Assembly (NCBI RefSeq): GCF_000685095.1
Contig: NZ_BAYE01000007.1
Coordinates: forward strand, 62,001 to 126,000
DNA length: 64,000 bases
Source of the DNA: Paraburkholderia caledonica NBRC 102488
Lineage (GTDB): Bacteria; Pseudomonadota; Gammaproteobacteria; Burkholderiales; Burkholderiaceae
Reading direction: 5' to 3'
A program made the position numbers and the translations under genes. Position 1 is the first letter of the stretch, and each line of letters begins with the position of its first letter. Positions 10,232-19,422 of this stretch are shown in pieces. The notes under the pieces were generated by a model that was not told the DNA's origin, made no database searches, and saw only the letters and a program-made list of their open reading frames with translations.

Positions 10232-10783
10232 ATGGCATCCGTGAACAAGGTCATTCTCGTCGGCAATCTCGGAGCCGATCCGGAAGTCCGTTATCTTCCG
10301 AGCGGCGACGCAGTGGCGAATATCCGCCTTGCAACGACGGATCGGTACAAGGACAAGGCGTCCGGTGAAATGAAGGAAGCGACCGAATGGCACCGCGTGT
10401 CGTTCTTCGGCCGCCTCGCCGAGATCGTCTCCGAATACCTGAAGAAGGGCTCGTCGGTTTACCTCGAAGGGCGCATTCGCACCCGTAAGTGGCAGGCACA
10501 GGACGGCACCGACCGTTACTCGACGGAAATCGTTGCCGAGCAGATGCAAATGTTGGGCGGTCGTGGCGGCTCCATGGGCGGCGGCGACGAAGGCGGCTAC
10601 AGCCGTGGCGAGCCGTCGGAGCGCAGCGGTGGCGGTGGCGGTGGCGGCGGACGCGCTATGTCGGGTGGCGGTTCGCGCGGTGGCAGCGGTGGCGGTGGCG
10701 GCGCAGGCAGTGGTGGCTCCAGCCGTCCGAGCGCACCGGCCGGCGGCGGCTTTGATGAGATGGATGACGATATTCCGTTCTGA
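10232..10783 (+). CDS. ssb: Single-stranded DNA-binding protein
   Basis: SSB (183 residues) coats ssDNA in replication, repair and recombination. The OB fold covers about residues 1-110 ([20 protein letters not shown] at the start, [20 protein letters not shown] after). A long glycine/serine-rich disordered linker follows, and the acidic tip MDDDIPF that recruits partner proteins closes the chain. The start is the ATG at 10232, preceded by AGGAGA; an upstream in-frame start would add residues not seen in SSB. A strong terminator follows. Confidence 0.98.
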   Translation: MASVNKVILVGNLGADPEVRYLPSGDAVANIRLATTDRYKDKASGEMKEATEWHRVSFFGRLAEIVSEYLKKGSSVYLEGRIRTRKWQAQDGTDRYSTEIVAEQMQMLGGRGGSMGGGDEGGYSRGEPSERSGGGGGGGGRAMSGGGSRGGSGGGGGAGSGGSSRPSAPAGGGFDEMDDDIPF

Positions 10784-10806
10784 TCCGCTCGTAGCGCAAG
10801 ACCAGC

Positions 10807-10840
10807 AAAAAACCCCGCTTCCTCAGCGGGGTTTTTTCTT
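10807..10840. terminator. Rho-independent terminator after ssb (bidirectional)
   Basis: A 13-bp stem (AAAAAACCCCGCT / AGCGGGGTTTTTT) with a 5-nt loop is followed by further T residues. The A-run on the 5' side makes it usable on the minus strand as well, for the convergent DUF4239 gene. Confidence 0.93.
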
Positions 10841-10851
10841 TTCAGCAGTCG

Positions 10852-11652
10852 TTATCGCCTCAAATGCTCCAGCGCGTCTCGCATCGGCAAGCTGGAGATC
10901 ATGATCGGCCCGGTGAGCGGCGTATCAAGATCGACGATTACATAGATCGCCGACGCAATCGACACAGCCCCCAGCGAAATTGTCACGAGCGCCAGCGCAT
11001 TGCGAGGCGCGATGAGCCCGAAACTCAGAAATATCACGCAAAGCCAGAACGTCAGCGTCTTGAGGAAGGGCTGCGAGATGGAGCTGTGTGCTTCCTCGAT
11101 GATCTTCCAGCGCGCGTCCACCACGCGGCGAAATTGAGTCAGGCCGTCGTCGAGCGAGTGCTGTTGCAGCGGATCATGCGCGCGCAACTGCCGCAATTGC
11201 CGGCCTACCGACGTCAGCAATTCGCCGAGCCGCACGTTTTCCAGCCTCTGCGAGTTGTCCGGGGAGCCGAGGTGGGTGGGATAGTCGCCCGTAGGAGCCG
11301 GTTCGTTTGGCCACGTCGATGCAATTGCCGCGGCCGTGTAGACGCGCAAGAGATTGCGCGCCGGTTCGGTGTCGTTGCCGTAGTCCCTCAACGTCGTGTC
11401 CAGTTCGATGATGTCGGCGGCATAGGTGCGCAAGTCATTTGACGCCGTGTCGAAGCTGGATTTCGCCGACGCGGTCATCAAGCCGAGCACCAGTGCGGCA
11501 AACGTCACCAGCATGCCGATCACCAGTTGCACGAGTTGCACGGTCTCGTGTGCCTTGTGCTCCTCGGGCAGGAGCGGGCGCACCCACACGCCGATGCCGG
11601 TGGTCGCGAGCAGGAGAATGAAAACCACCAGAGCCGAGCCTATTTCGGACAT
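10852..11652 (-). CDS. DUF4239 (bestrophin-like) membrane protein
   Basis: A 266-residue membrane protein with two hydrophobic helices near the N-terminus (about 5-25 and 40-62), a soluble helical middle (about 65-195), and two C-terminal helices (LTFWLCVIFLSFGLIAP and LALVTISLGAVSIASAIYVI). The pattern, including DLDTPLTGPI before the end, matches DUF4239, a family of unknown role with suggested resemblance to bestrophin channels. It stands alone, convergent with ssb and divergent from the chemoreceptor gene. Confidence 0.75.
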   Translation of the reverse strand: MSEIGSALVVFILLLATTGIGVWVRPLLPEEHKAHETVQLVQLVIGMLVTFAALVLGLMTASAKSSFDTASNDLRTYAADIIELDTTLRDYGNDTEPARNLLRVYTAAAIASTWPNEPAPTGDYPTHLGSPDNSQRLENVRLGELLTSVGRQLRQLRAHDPLQQHSLDDGLTQFRRVVDARWKIIEEAHSSISQPFLKTLTFWLCVIFLSFGLIAPRNALALVTISLGAVSIASAIYVIVDLDTPLTGPIMISSLPMRDALEHLRR

Positions 11653-11797
11653 AGAAATGCTCCTATGACATTTGCATCGACTGCCAACCGGCTTAGGTAG
11701 GACGCCTGAAACTCGGCAGTCCCGCTATCGCCGGCGTTCGGACGGCTTTCGCGCCGCTTGTAATTTGATGTGACGCAAAAGCGTACGCCATCCACCA

Positions 11798-11824
11798 TAA
11801 AGTTTTTAGCGATTCAGCCGTAGT
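11798..11824 (+). promoter_or_regulatory. Sigma-28 (FliA)-type promoter for chemoreceptor
   Basis: TAAA at 11798-11801 and GCCG at 11817-11820 are separated by exactly 15 bp, matching the flagellar sigma factor consensus TAAA-N15-GCCGATAA in its core. The last four bases (TAGT) match poorly. It lies about 135 bp upstream of the chemoreceptor start, in a 306-bp gap (11653-11958) with no other gene. Confidence 0.6.
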
Positions 11825-11958
11825 CCCTATCTGTGGCATTCGCTTAATTTTTGACAAAAACGGTTGCGGACCATGCCAAATGGGCTGGGCGCAGCATGCA
11901 TGGCCGACGCAAATTTCACTGAACATTCGGTCAGGCGGCCCAAATGGAGACTAGCCCG

Positions 11959-13611
11959 ATGCTGAAAAATCTGTCGATTCGCAGTTGCCTTACCCTGATG
12001 ATCGCGTTCTTTGCCGCCGCGCTGCTGCTGGGCGCCGCGGCCGGGCTGCTGTCGCTGCGCTCGAGCAACGCGTCCCTGCAACAGATGTACACCGTGGACA
12101 CGCCCGCCGTCGCCGATCTCGAAGGCAGCGCCGGCCAGCTGTTGCGTCTGCGCCTCGCCCTGGCCACTTATGCGTCGCTCGTCGATCTCAACGACCAGGA
12201 CGGCGCAAATGCTGTGCTCAAGCGTTTCGATCAGTACCAGAAAGCATCGAACGAGCGGCTCGCCCACTATGTGAGCCGCGCGAGCGCCGAGGCCGAGGAG
12301 CAGCGCCTCATCAAGGATATGCAGGACAAGCGCGACACGTTCCTTCGCGAGGGTGTCGAGCCGGCGCTGGCCGCACTCAAGGCGGGCGACCGGACCGCGT
12401 TCCAGCAATTGCAGGCGAAAAAGCTGCCGTCTCTGTACAGTTCGTTCGAAAAGGCGATGCTCGCGCTCGAACAGTTGCAGCTCGACCACGCCGAACAGCG
12501 CTATCAGAGCGCACAGGCCCTCTTTTACGCGATCTGCGTGACGGTGGCGATCGGCATCGGCATCTCACTGCTTGGTTCGCTGCTCGGTCGCGCGGTGCTG
12601 GTGCGCGCAATCGTGAGTCCGGTCGATGCCACCATCGCCCAGTTCCAGCGGATCGCCAATGGCGACCTGACTGGACAGATCGTCGTCACGAGCAGCAACG
12701 AAATGGGACGCCTCGCCGCCGCGCTGCGCAAGATGCAGGAGTCGCTGATCGCGACGGTGAATTCCGTGCGTCAGGGCACCGAATCGATCGACAGCGGCGT
12801 AAGCGAAATCGCCGCGGGCAATACGGATCTGTCGCAACGTACCGAAGAACAGGCGGCGTCGCTGGAAGAAACGGCGGCGAGCATCGAGCAGCTCACGTCG
12901 ACGGTGAAACAGACTGCGGACAACGCGAAGCAGGCGAGTTCGCTCGCGCAAGGCGCGTCGACGCTTGCCGCTCAGGGCGGCGAATTGACCGAGCAGGTGG
13001 TAGGCACGATGCACGAGATCGTCGACGACTCGCGGCGCATCGCGGATATTGTCGGCGTGATCGAAGGGATCGCATTTCAGACGAACATCCTCGCGTTGAA
13101 CGCTGCGGTCGAGGCGGCGCGCGCCGGCGAGCAGGGCCGCGGCTTTGCGGTCGTCGCGAGCGAAGTGCGTTCGCTGGCCCAGCGAAGCGCCGCGGCCGCG
13201 AAGGAAATCAAGGCGTTGATCGAAGCGTCGACTACGCGCGTCGAGAACGGCTCACACCTGGTCGAGCGATCGGGCTCGACGATGACCGAGATCGTCCAGG
13301 CCATTTCGCGGGTCAGCTCGATCATGGGCGAGATCGCCGCGGCGGCGACCGAGCAGAGCACCGGCATCGACCAGGTCAATCTGGCCGTCGCGCAAATGGA
13401 CGAAGTGACGCAGCAGAACGCCGCGCTGGTCGAACAAGCCGCGGCGGCGGCAAGCTCGCTGGAGGAGCAGGCGAGAAGGCTCACATCGGCCGTGGCAGTG
13501 TTCCAGACGGAAGGCGGTTCGTCGTCGCGGGGTCTGGCCGGCTCGCGCAACGGTCAGAGCGCCGCAACCAAACGTGCAGCGAACAGCGCGGACGAACTGG
13601 TGGTCGCTTGA
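11959..13611 (+). CDS. Methyl-accepting chemotaxis protein
   Basis: A 550-residue transmembrane chemoreceptor. TM1 is near residues 8-32, a periplasmic four-helix-bundle ligand domain of Tar/4HB type covers about 33-185, TM2 about 187-210, then a HAMP domain (to about 265) and the cytoplasmic signalling hairpin whose tip [18 protein letters not shown] is nearly invariant. It signals through CheW/CheA to the flagellar motor. No CheR-binding pentapeptide is visible at the C-terminus (ends DELVVA). I prefer the ATG at 11959 because GGAGA sits 8 bp before it; an ATG five codons upstream is possible. The ligand is unknown. Confidence 0.93.
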   Translation: MLKNLSIRSCLTLMIAFFAAALLLGAAAGLLSLRSSNASLQQMYTVDTPAVADLEGSAGQLLRLRLALATYASLVDLNDQDGANAVLKRFDQYQKASNERLAHYVSRASAEAEEQRLIKDMQDKRDTFLREGVEPALAALKAGDRTAFQQLQAKKLPSLYSSFEKAMLALEQLQLDHAEQRYQSAQALFYAICVTVAIGIGISLLGSLLGRAVLVRAIVSPVDATIAQFQRIANGDLTGQIVVTSSNEMGRLAAALRKMQESLIATVNSVRQGTESIDSGVSEIAAGNTDLSQRTEEQAASLEETAASIEQLTSTVKQTADNAKQASSLAQGASTLAAQGGELTEQVVGTMHEIVDDSRRIADIVGVIEGIAFQTNILALNAAVEAARAGEQGRGFAVVASEVRSLAQRSAAAAKEIKALIEASTTRVENGSHLVERSGSTMTEIVQAISRVSSIMGEIAAAATEQSTGIDQVNLAVAQMDEVTQQNAALVEQAAAAASSLEEQARRLTSAVAVFQTEGGSSSRGLAGSRNGQSAATKRAANSADELVVA

Positions 13612-13729
13612 TACAGTCGCGGGCGGCGTTGCGTTAGGTTCGTGGCGCGTGCGGTGAGGCGGTAGTACGCTGCATCTCACCGCGGGGGGGCGCCGCGCCC
13701 CGGCCCGCACCGCGCTTAAATCGTTCGCT

Positions 13730-14539
13730 CTACTGCATGCCCGCGTAGTACGTCGCGACACTGTCGATCTCCGCCGATGTCATCTGCCGGGTGACATTGC
13801 GCATCTGCTCGTTGATGTCGTTGCGGCGTGCGCCCGAAGCGAACGCCCGCATCTGCGCCACAAGGTAAATCGACGATTGGCCGCCAAGCCACGGCGCCGA
13901 ACCCTTGCGATCGAGCTGCCCGTGACATGCCGCACATGGCGCGATGTTGCGCTGCGGATCGCCCTGCATCGCGAGCCGCACGGCGTTGGCATCGGGCGTG
14001 CTGCCGGTGGGCGCGACTTCCGCAGCGGGACCACGTGGCAGCGACGCGTAGTAAGCCGCGAGATCGTGCAGGTCCTGGTCGCTGCGAGCGGCGACGATCG
14101 GCTGCATTACCGCGTTTTGCCGCACGCCCTGTTGATAATCGCGCAACTCCTTGTAGACGGCGTCCGCATATTGACCGGCCAGCGCGGGCGCCGTGACCTG
14201 CACCGTACCGAGCACGCCGTGGCACATCGAGCATTTCTGCGTGGCGAGGGTCGCGCCGCGCCCGATCGAATCGGCGTCGGCCCGCACGCGACGCAGCGGC
14301 GGCAAGACGACCACGTCGCTCGGTGCCCGGCCTGCGATGTTGGTACCGCTGTACCAGCTCGACGGCGCGCCCGCAGCGCTGCAGATCGTCGCCCATAAGC
14401 TGCGGTTCGCGAATGCGCTATTCGCCGAAGGCAGCCAGATGAAACCTATCAGCATTGACACGATGGCCAGCGCGAGCGTGCCGGCCACGCTTACCGTGAA
14501 CCACGGATTACGCAAGCTGAAGACGCGTTCCTGATTCAT
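13730..14539 (-). CDS. Dihaem cytochrome c of the ba3 oxidase operon
   Basis: A 269-residue membrane-anchored c-type cytochrome. The N-terminal MNQERVFSLRNPWFT leads into a single membrane helix (about residues 16-36). Two haem-binding sites follow, CSMCH (around residue 105) and CAACH (around residue 205), each in a cytochrome c4/class I fold. It is the last gene of the oxidase operon. Its ATG overlaps the stop of subunit I in an ATGA arrangement, which fixes the start. It probably delivers electrons to the CuA site of the oxidase (inference). Longer upstream frames are not credible. Confidence 0.88.
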   Translation of the reverse strand: MNQERVFSLRNPWFTVSVAGTLALAIVSMLIGFIWLPSANSAFANRSLWATICSAAGAPSSWYSGTNIAGRAPSDVVVLPPLRRVRADADSIGRGATLATQKCSMCHGVLGTVQVTAPALAGQYADAVYKELRDYQQGVRQNAVMQPIVAARSDQDLHDLAAYYASLPRGPAAEVAPTGSTPDANAVRLAMQGDPQRNIAPCAACHGQLDRKGSAPWLGGQSSIYLVAQMRAFASGARRNDINEQMRNVTRQMTSAEIDSVATYYAGMQ

Positions 14540-16161
14540 CGCTGTGCTCCAACCGCCACCGCGGGCACGGACGTCTGCGGCAGCTTGAGCAATTGGACGA
14601 TGGGCACGCTGTAGTTGACGACGGTCAGGCCGATCATCAACGCGACCCACAAGCCGAAGCTATTGAGCGCGGCGGGCACGCGTTCGACCGGATGCACCGC
14701 GCTCGCGAAACGGAAGCCTTGCTGCGGAACCGCCGGCCCGAACTGCGACTTCGCCAGAACGTAGATGAAGAGCGCGCCCGATATGGCGAGAACCACTCCG
14801 CCGACCGCCGACATGCCGACCCAGAACGCCTGCGATTCGAGGCCCGGCATCTTGTAGTCGTAGTAAGCCATGCGGCGCGGTGCGCCGAGCAGGCCGACGT
14901 AATGCCACGGCAGCGTGACCACCAGCATGCCGATGAACCACAGCCACAGTTGCGTGCGCACCAGCTTCATCGACACGATTGCGCGGCCGGTGAGTTGCGG
15001 CCACAGTTCATAAGCAATCGCAAAATACATGATGACGATTGCGCCGCCGAAGATCAGATGGAAGTGTCCGGTCACCCACTGCGTGTTGTGCACGGTGGTA
15101 TTCAACTGATAGCTCATGTTGATCAGACCGCCGGCGCCGCCGAGCCCCAGCATCACGAACGAAAACGCGACGACGAGCATCATCGGGTTCTGCCAGGGCA
15201 ATGCGGTGAGCCAGCCGAACGCACCCTTGCCGCCGCGCAGCCTGCCGGCAATTTCCACCGACGCGCAAATGGTGAACACCGTCAGCAACGTGGGCACGGA
15301 CACCATCCCCGTGAATACCGCGTGCAGGAACTTGAAACCCGAGCCGATCTGCGGATCGGCAAACAGATGGTGGATGCCGATCGGCATGGCGAAAACGAGG
15401 AACAGGATGAACGACACGCGCGCCATCGAATCGCTATAGAGCCGCCCGCCGATGGCTCGCGGCACGATCGTGTAGTACGCGATATAGGCGGGAATCAGCC
15501 AGAAGTAGACGATGGCATGCAGCGTCCACGAGAACAGGACGCGTGACAGGCCGGCGTCGATCGTATTCGTGAGGCCGAAAGCAACCGGCAGAATCTGAAG
15601 CAGGATTTCGAGCGCCGCGCCGACGGCCGTCCATGCCCAGAGATATGCGCCGGCGACATTGGCGAACATCGCGAGCGGCACCGGCTTTCCGGGGTTCGCG
15701 CGCCGCCATACGGCGAGGTTCACGTGCATCAACGCGACCCAGATCCACGAGCCGACTACCACTAGCACCACGCCGAGATAATAGAAGGGACTGCCGATCA
15801 TCGGCGGATAGAACGTGTAGAGCACCGAGGCCTTGCCGAGGGCGACGGGCACCATCGCCATCACCGCGCCGACCGCCAGCATGATGAACGCGGCCCATGC
15901 CCACTTCAGGCCCGCGAGGCGCTGCGCGAGTGCCAACTCGACGATTGCATAGCCGAAGCCCATCGACACCAGAGTCGGCAGCACGTAGGCCATTACTGAA
16001 CCGTGAGCGGTGACTGAGCGGTAGTACAGCTCGGGGTCGCCGATCCACGGCGCGAGTGGACTGCGCACGAGCATCTGCCAGGCGCCGAGAAACAGCGCGA
16101 CGATAAACGCGATGAATGCGAGCCAGAAATGCGCGAGAACGAGTCGCTTAGCGTGAAACAC
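14536..16161 (-). CDS. ba3-type cytochrome c oxidase subunit I
   Basis: A 541-residue polytopic haem-copper oxidase catalytic subunit of the B (ba3) family. Helix motifs resemble Thermus CbaA: SRVLFSWTLHAIVYFWLIPAY carries the CuB His and the crosslinked Tyr, then IHHLFADPQIGSGFKFLHAV, ASVEIAGRLRGGKGAFGW and NTQWVTGHFHLIFG with the late haem ligands. The helix VI glutamate of A-family oxidases (HPEVY) is absent, as expected for this family. The start is a GTG at 16161 with GGAGG 7 bp upstream, inside the subunit II gene (14-bp overlap). The enzyme reduces O2 to water, typically with high oxygen affinity. Confidence 0.92.
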   Translation of the reverse strand: MFHAKRLVLAHFWLAFIAFIVALFLGAWQMLVRSPLAPWIGDPELYYRSVTAHGSVMAYVLPTLVSMGFGYAIVELALAQRLAGLKWAWAAFIMLAVGAVMAMVPVALGKASVLYTFYPPMIGSPFYYLGVVLVVVGSWIWVALMHVNLAVWRRANPGKPVPLAMFANVAGAYLWAWTAVGAALEILLQILPVAFGLTNTIDAGLSRVLFSWTLHAIVYFWLIPAYIAYYTIVPRAIGGRLYSDSMARVSFILFLVFAMPIGIHHLFADPQIGSGFKFLHAVFTGMVSVPTLLTVFTICASVEIAGRLRGGKGAFGWLTALPWQNPMMLVVAFSFVMLGLGGAGGLINMSYQLNTTVHNTQWVTGHFHLIFGGAIVIMYFAIAYELWPQLTGRAIVSMKLVRTQLWLWFIGMLVVTLPWHYVGLLGAPRRMAYYDYKMPGLESQAFWVGMSAVGGVVLAISGALFIYVLAKSQFGPAVPQQGFRFASAVHPVERVPAALNSFGLWVALMIGLTVVNYSVPIVQLLKLPQTSVPAVAVGAQR

Positions 16162-16729
16162 AGCTCAGCCTCCGTGATTGTCGGGCCTGCTCGAAGAAGG
16201 CGGCTTTGTCGACCACTTTCACATGCGCCCACATGGCCTGATGGCCGAAGCCGCAGAACTCGTGACAGGGCATGGTGTGATCGGCGGGCGCGTCGAAGCG
16301 CGTGCTCAACGTGGCCACGTAGCCTGGCACGACCATCGTGTTGATATTGGTGTTGGTGACGAGCAGACCGTGCACGACGTCCGCGCTGGTGGTTCGGATC
16401 GTGACAGGCGTGTCGGCGGGCACGAGCAGACACTGTGGCGTGAACGAGTACTGCTGCGCGATGAAACGCACGACCACGGAGCCGTCGGGTTCGACTGCGC
16501 TGCCCAGATTGTCCTCGACGAATTCGCCCGACAGTTGCAGACGGGACGGGTCGATCGTTTCCACGCGCGATGGCGGCATCATCGCCCAATGGAGCCCCGA
16601 GTACACGATCACGGCCAGCATCAGCACGATCAGCGCGCCGACGAAGATCGCCCAGCGGCGCTCGGCGCGTAGCGCGACGGTGTGGCCACTGCCCGGTTGG
16701 TGTTGGGAGTCGGGGGAATGAGTAGACAT
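16148..16729 (-). CDS. ba3-type cytochrome c oxidase subunit II (CuA)
   Basis: A 193-residue subunit with one N-terminal membrane helix (WAIFVGALIVLMLAVIVYSG) and a periplasmic cupredoxin domain. CuA ligands are complete: an upstream His in ADVVHGLLVTNTN and the cluster CHEFCGFGHQAMW (Cys, Glu, Cys, His, Met), so electrons come from cytochrome c rather than quinol. The single helix, rather than two, is the ba3 pattern. The gene starts 2 bp after the stop of the 58-residue small subunit and overlaps subunit I by 14 bp, indicating translational coupling. Confidence 0.92.
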   Translation of the reverse strand: MSTHSPDSQHQPGSGHTVALRAERRWAIFVGALIVLMLAVIVYSGLHWAMMPPSRVETIDPSRLQLSGEFVEDNLGSAVEPDGSVVVRFIAQQYSFTPQCLLVPADTPVTIRTTSADVVHGLLVTNTNINTMVVPGYVATLSTRFDAPADHTMPCHEFCGFGHQAMWAHVKVVDKAAFFEQARQSRRLSCVSR

Positions 16730-16731
16730 GA

Positions 16732-16908
16732 TCAGTGCACGACGCCGCGCGGCAGAAACACGAGGAAGTAGAAGCCGAACCAGATCGCCATGACGATCAG
16801 CGTGGCCACGCCTGCGACGGCGATCGCACCATGCGGACCCGCGACGACCACGCGTTCAACTTCTTCGTCGGTGGGAGGGAGCGCGGCGCGCGTATCGTTC
16901 GCTTCCAT
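16732..16908 (-). CDS. Small single-helix oxidase subunit (IIa-like), 58 aa
   Basis: A short frame on the minus strand: ATG at 16906-16908 and stop at 16732-16734, giving MEANDTRAALPPTDEEVERV, then a hydrophobic helix GAIAVAGVATLIVMAIWFGF and the tail YFLVFLPRGVVH. It sits exactly between the trihaem cytochrome and subunit II genes, 2 bp from the latter. Thermus ba3 oxidase has a one-helix subunit IIa, and position and topology fit the same role. Gene finders may miss it because of its size. No close sequence match can be claimed without a search. Confidence 0.75.
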   Translation of the reverse strand: MEANDTRAALPPTDEEVERVVVAGPHGAIAVAGVATLIVMAIWFGFYFLVFLPRGVVH

Positions 16909-16938
16909 CTAGGGCTTCTCCTATTGCCGGTGCGGCGG

Positions 16939-18273
16939 CTAGTGCAGCGGCGCGTTGCGCAGTTCGTTGACATCGCGGGCGGTGACCGGCGTCCCATGAT
17001 TGCCCCACGCCGTGCGTATATAGGTAATGACGGCGGCCGCGTCGGTGTCGTTCAGTTCCTGCGCAAAAGGCGGCATGCCGTAGGGCTCCGGATTACGCAT
17101 CGTGCCAGGCGGGAAGCCGCCGTTCAGCACGATGCGGATGGGATTGACCGCGGAGTTCATTTCGATCGACTGATTGCCCGCGAGCGGCGGATAGTGCTGC
17201 AACTGTCCTTCGCCTTTTGCGCCATGACACAGCGCGCACTTGTCGGCGTAGATCTTTTCACCGAGCGCGAACACGTTGGTGCCGGTCGGCGCTGTCGGCC
17301 CGGACTTGCGGCCGCGATTGTCCGGCAACGTCTTCAGGTACACCGCCATTGCCTTGACGTCTTCGTCGGTCATGTATTGAAGGCTGTGATAAGTGACTTC
17401 GGCCATTGGGCCGTACACTGCGCCGCGATCGGAAATGCCCGCTTGCAACAGGTCGACGATGTCCTTGATGCTCCAGTCGCCGAGTCCGCCGTCCTTGTCG
17501 GAGGTCAGCGACGGCGCGTACCAGTTCTGCACCGGAATCAGACCGCCGGCGAACTGCTCGCTTTGCGACGAACCGCCGAGCATGTTGATCTTCGTGTGGC
17601 ACATCGTGCAGTGCCCGAGCCCTTCGACGAGATACGCACCGCGATTCCATTCGACGGAGCGGGTCGGATCGGGCTTGAATTCGCCTTCGCGGAAATACAG
17701 CGTGCGCCAGCCATACAACAATTTGCGCTGATTGAACGGGAAGCGCAGCGTGTGCTTGCGATTCGGCGTGCGCACCGGCTCGACCGATTTCAGGAAAGCG
17801 AAGATCGCGTTGGAGTCCTCACGCGTGACCTTCGTGTACTGCGCAATCGGCATGGCGGGATAGAGCAGCTTGCCCTCGGGCGTGATGCCGGTGCGCATCA
17901 TCCGGAAGAACGCGTCCTCGCTCCATGTGCCGATGCCGTATTGAGCGTCCGGCGTGATGTTCGGCGAATAGAGCGTGCCGAACGGCGTTTCCATCGCGAG
18001 GCCGCCGGCGAACAGCTTGCCGCGCGGTGCGGTGTGGCAGGCCACGCAGTCGCCCGCGCGCGCAAGGTATTCGCCGCGCTTGACGATGTCCGTGCGGTTG
18101 TCGACGGACGTATTGGCCTTGGCTTGTGTGGTGCTGTCGGCGGCGCGAGCTTCGGCGACAAGCGAGGGCAGTGGCGCGCTGCCGGTCACGAGCGCTGCGG
18201 CGGCAACCAGTGGCAGGAGCGAGCGGTGCAACTTACGTGAGAGCACGCGCAGCGAACGAAGTGTCGTTTTCAT
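16939..18273 (-). CDS. Trihaem cytochrome c, alcohol-dehydrogenase-subunit type
   Basis: A 444-residue exported protein with a signal peptide (cleavage near VAEARAADS) and three class I cytochrome domains with haem sites CVACH (about residue 70), CTMCH (about 220) and CALCH (about 350). The layout is that of the cytochrome subunit of membrane alcohol or gluconate dehydrogenases (AdhB/GndC type). No matching dehydrogenase is nearby; instead it lies in a ba3 oxidase operon, so it probably carries electrons to the oxidase. The ATG at 18273 overlaps the upstream stop (ATGA), which rules out the longer frame. Confidence 0.88.
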   Translation of the reverse strand: MKTTLRSLRVLSRKLHRSLLPLVAAAALVTGSAPLPSLVAEARAADSTTQAKANTSVDNRTDIVKRGEYLARAGDCVACHTAPRGKLFAGGLAMETPFGTLYSPNITPDAQYGIGTWSEDAFFRMMRTGITPEGKLLYPAMPIAQYTKVTREDSNAIFAFLKSVEPVRTPNRKHTLRFPFNQRKLLYGWRTLYFREGEFKPDPTRSVEWNRGAYLVEGLGHCTMCHTKINMLGGSSQSEQFAGGLIPVQNWYAPSLTSDKDGGLGDWSIKDIVDLLQAGISDRGAVYGPMAEVTYHSLQYMTDEDVKAMAVYLKTLPDNRGRKSGPTAPTGTNVFALGEKIYADKCALCHGAKGEGQLQHYPPLAGNQSIEMNSAVNPIRIVLNGGFPPGTMRNPEPYGMPPFAQELNDTDAAAVITYIRTAWGNHGTPVTARDVNELRNAPLH

Positions 18274-18986
18274 TGCGGTTGGCTCCCGCATGCGAGAGGC
18301 AAGCGCTCCGCGGACTCCGGCACGGGCCGCGGGTCGGCTGGACGCGGTTGCCGCGCAAGCCACGTCGAGACGGCGGTGATGTCCTTGTCGGTCAGCTTCA
18401 CGGCGATCGACCGCATGCAATCCGGCGCGAGCGCGTGACGTGTGCCGGAGCGCCAGGTTCCCATCTGCCCGGCTATATAGCTCGCATGCAAACCGAGCAG
18501 GCCGGGAATGCCAGGTTGCTGGCCCGTCATGCGCGCTCCGTGACACGCGATGCACGCGGGAATCTTGCGCGCCGGGTCGCCCTGCATGACGAGTCGCTGA
18601 CCCGCGGCGAGCACGGCGGGCGCGACGTTCGATTGATCGGCGTTCGGATAGGGTGGCTGCAAATCGGCGAAGTACTGGCTGATCTTGCGTAGATAGTCGT
18701 CGGGAAGAAACGCGACCAGATAGCCCATCGGCGGATAGGTGCGGCCGCCATCGCGAAACGCGGTTAGCTGATTGAACAGATATTCGGCCGGTTTGCCGGC
18801 GATGCGCGGGAAGTAGTCGTTGTTGAGGCCTTGACCCTGCACGCCATGACAGGAGGTGCAGGCGCGCACGCGTTCGTCCATGGCCGAGGGCATGGGGCCG
18901 GGCGCGCTGGTAGCCGCGAGCGCCGTGCCGTTCCATAAGACGTAAAGCACGAACAGAAGCGCAAATCCCACAGGTCTACGATGCAC
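18270..18986 (-). CDS. Dihaem cytochrome c, first gene of oxidase operon
   Basis: An exported c-type cytochrome with haem sites CTSCH and CIACH, a cytochrome c4-like two-domain protein. I chose the GTG at 18986, which has GAGG 6 bp upstream and places the signal sequence (VGFALLFVLYVLWNGTALAA) right at the N-terminus (238 residues). An ATG at 19070 would add a charged 28-residue leader that looks unnatural. The stop overlaps the next start (ATGA). Paired with the dihaem protein at the far end, it brings the operon to seven haem c sites. Confidence 0.82.
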   Translation of the reverse strand: MHRRPVGFALLFVLYVLWNGTALAATSAPGPMPSAMDERVRACTSCHGVQGQGLNNDYFPRIAGKPAEYLFNQLTAFRDGGRTYPPMGYLVAFLPDDYLRKISQYFADLQPPYPNADQSNVAPAVLAAGQRLVMQGDPARKIPACIACHGARMTGQQPGIPGLLGLHASYIAGQMGTWRSGTRHALAPDCMRSIAVKLTDKDITAVSTWLARQPRPADPRPVPESAERLPLACGSQPQ

Positions 18987-19422
18987 ATCGGGCCTCGCTG
19001 GGGAACTTTCTTTTGTCGATCTGCTTCGCCCGCATTGATGGCTGGATTCACTTCCAGCCTGGTTCGCCATGCTCAGCGGGTCTACCTTTTTTCTCTATCG
19101 CGACAGCGCGAACTGCAAATGGAAGTGCACTTTTAGTGGGTGGCGAAACGTTGGTTCGCCCTGCGTTTCAGTGGCTCGTCAAAGAACGCGTTGACACGCG
19201 TAAGCGCGAGGGACGGCAGCTTTCCCGTCGCTGGATCGACGCGTTGATGTGTGACTGCATATGCCAGACTGCAGCAATCCATTCGGAGCGTCAATGACGA
19301 AACAATAAGGCTGGCTGACTTCGTCTCTGATCATGATAGGCGGCGTTCAGAACGCTTTCAACACTTCTATTCACGCCGCAGGCAAAAGGACGCTAGCGCA
19401 CGGATGTGATGGTCTGATGTGC
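18987..19422. other. Upstream region of the oxidase operon, no gene
   Basis: About 430 bp between the first oxidase-operon gene and the 3' end of the LysR gene, all minus-strand context. It must hold the operon promoter. I saw a TTGACG hexamer on the minus strand near 19290-19295 but no convincing -10 partner, and no clear FNR/ANR box (TTGAT-N4-ATCAA). Small plus-strand frames here look non-coding. Confidence 0.4.

Noticed and set aside
10610..10750. GGC/GGT-rich repeat-like DNA
   Set aside because: It codes for the normal glycine-rich disordered linker of SSB, not a separate repeat element.
16735..18240. 501-residue plus-strand open frame
   Set aside because: Antisense to the trihaem cytochrome gene with its three CXXCH sites; shadow composition.
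18274..18936. N-terminal extension of the trihaem cytochrome frame
   Set aside because: The frame is open upstream, but the sequence is the shadow of the dihaem cytochrome gene. The true ATG at 18273 is followed by a normal signal peptide and overlaps the upstream stop.
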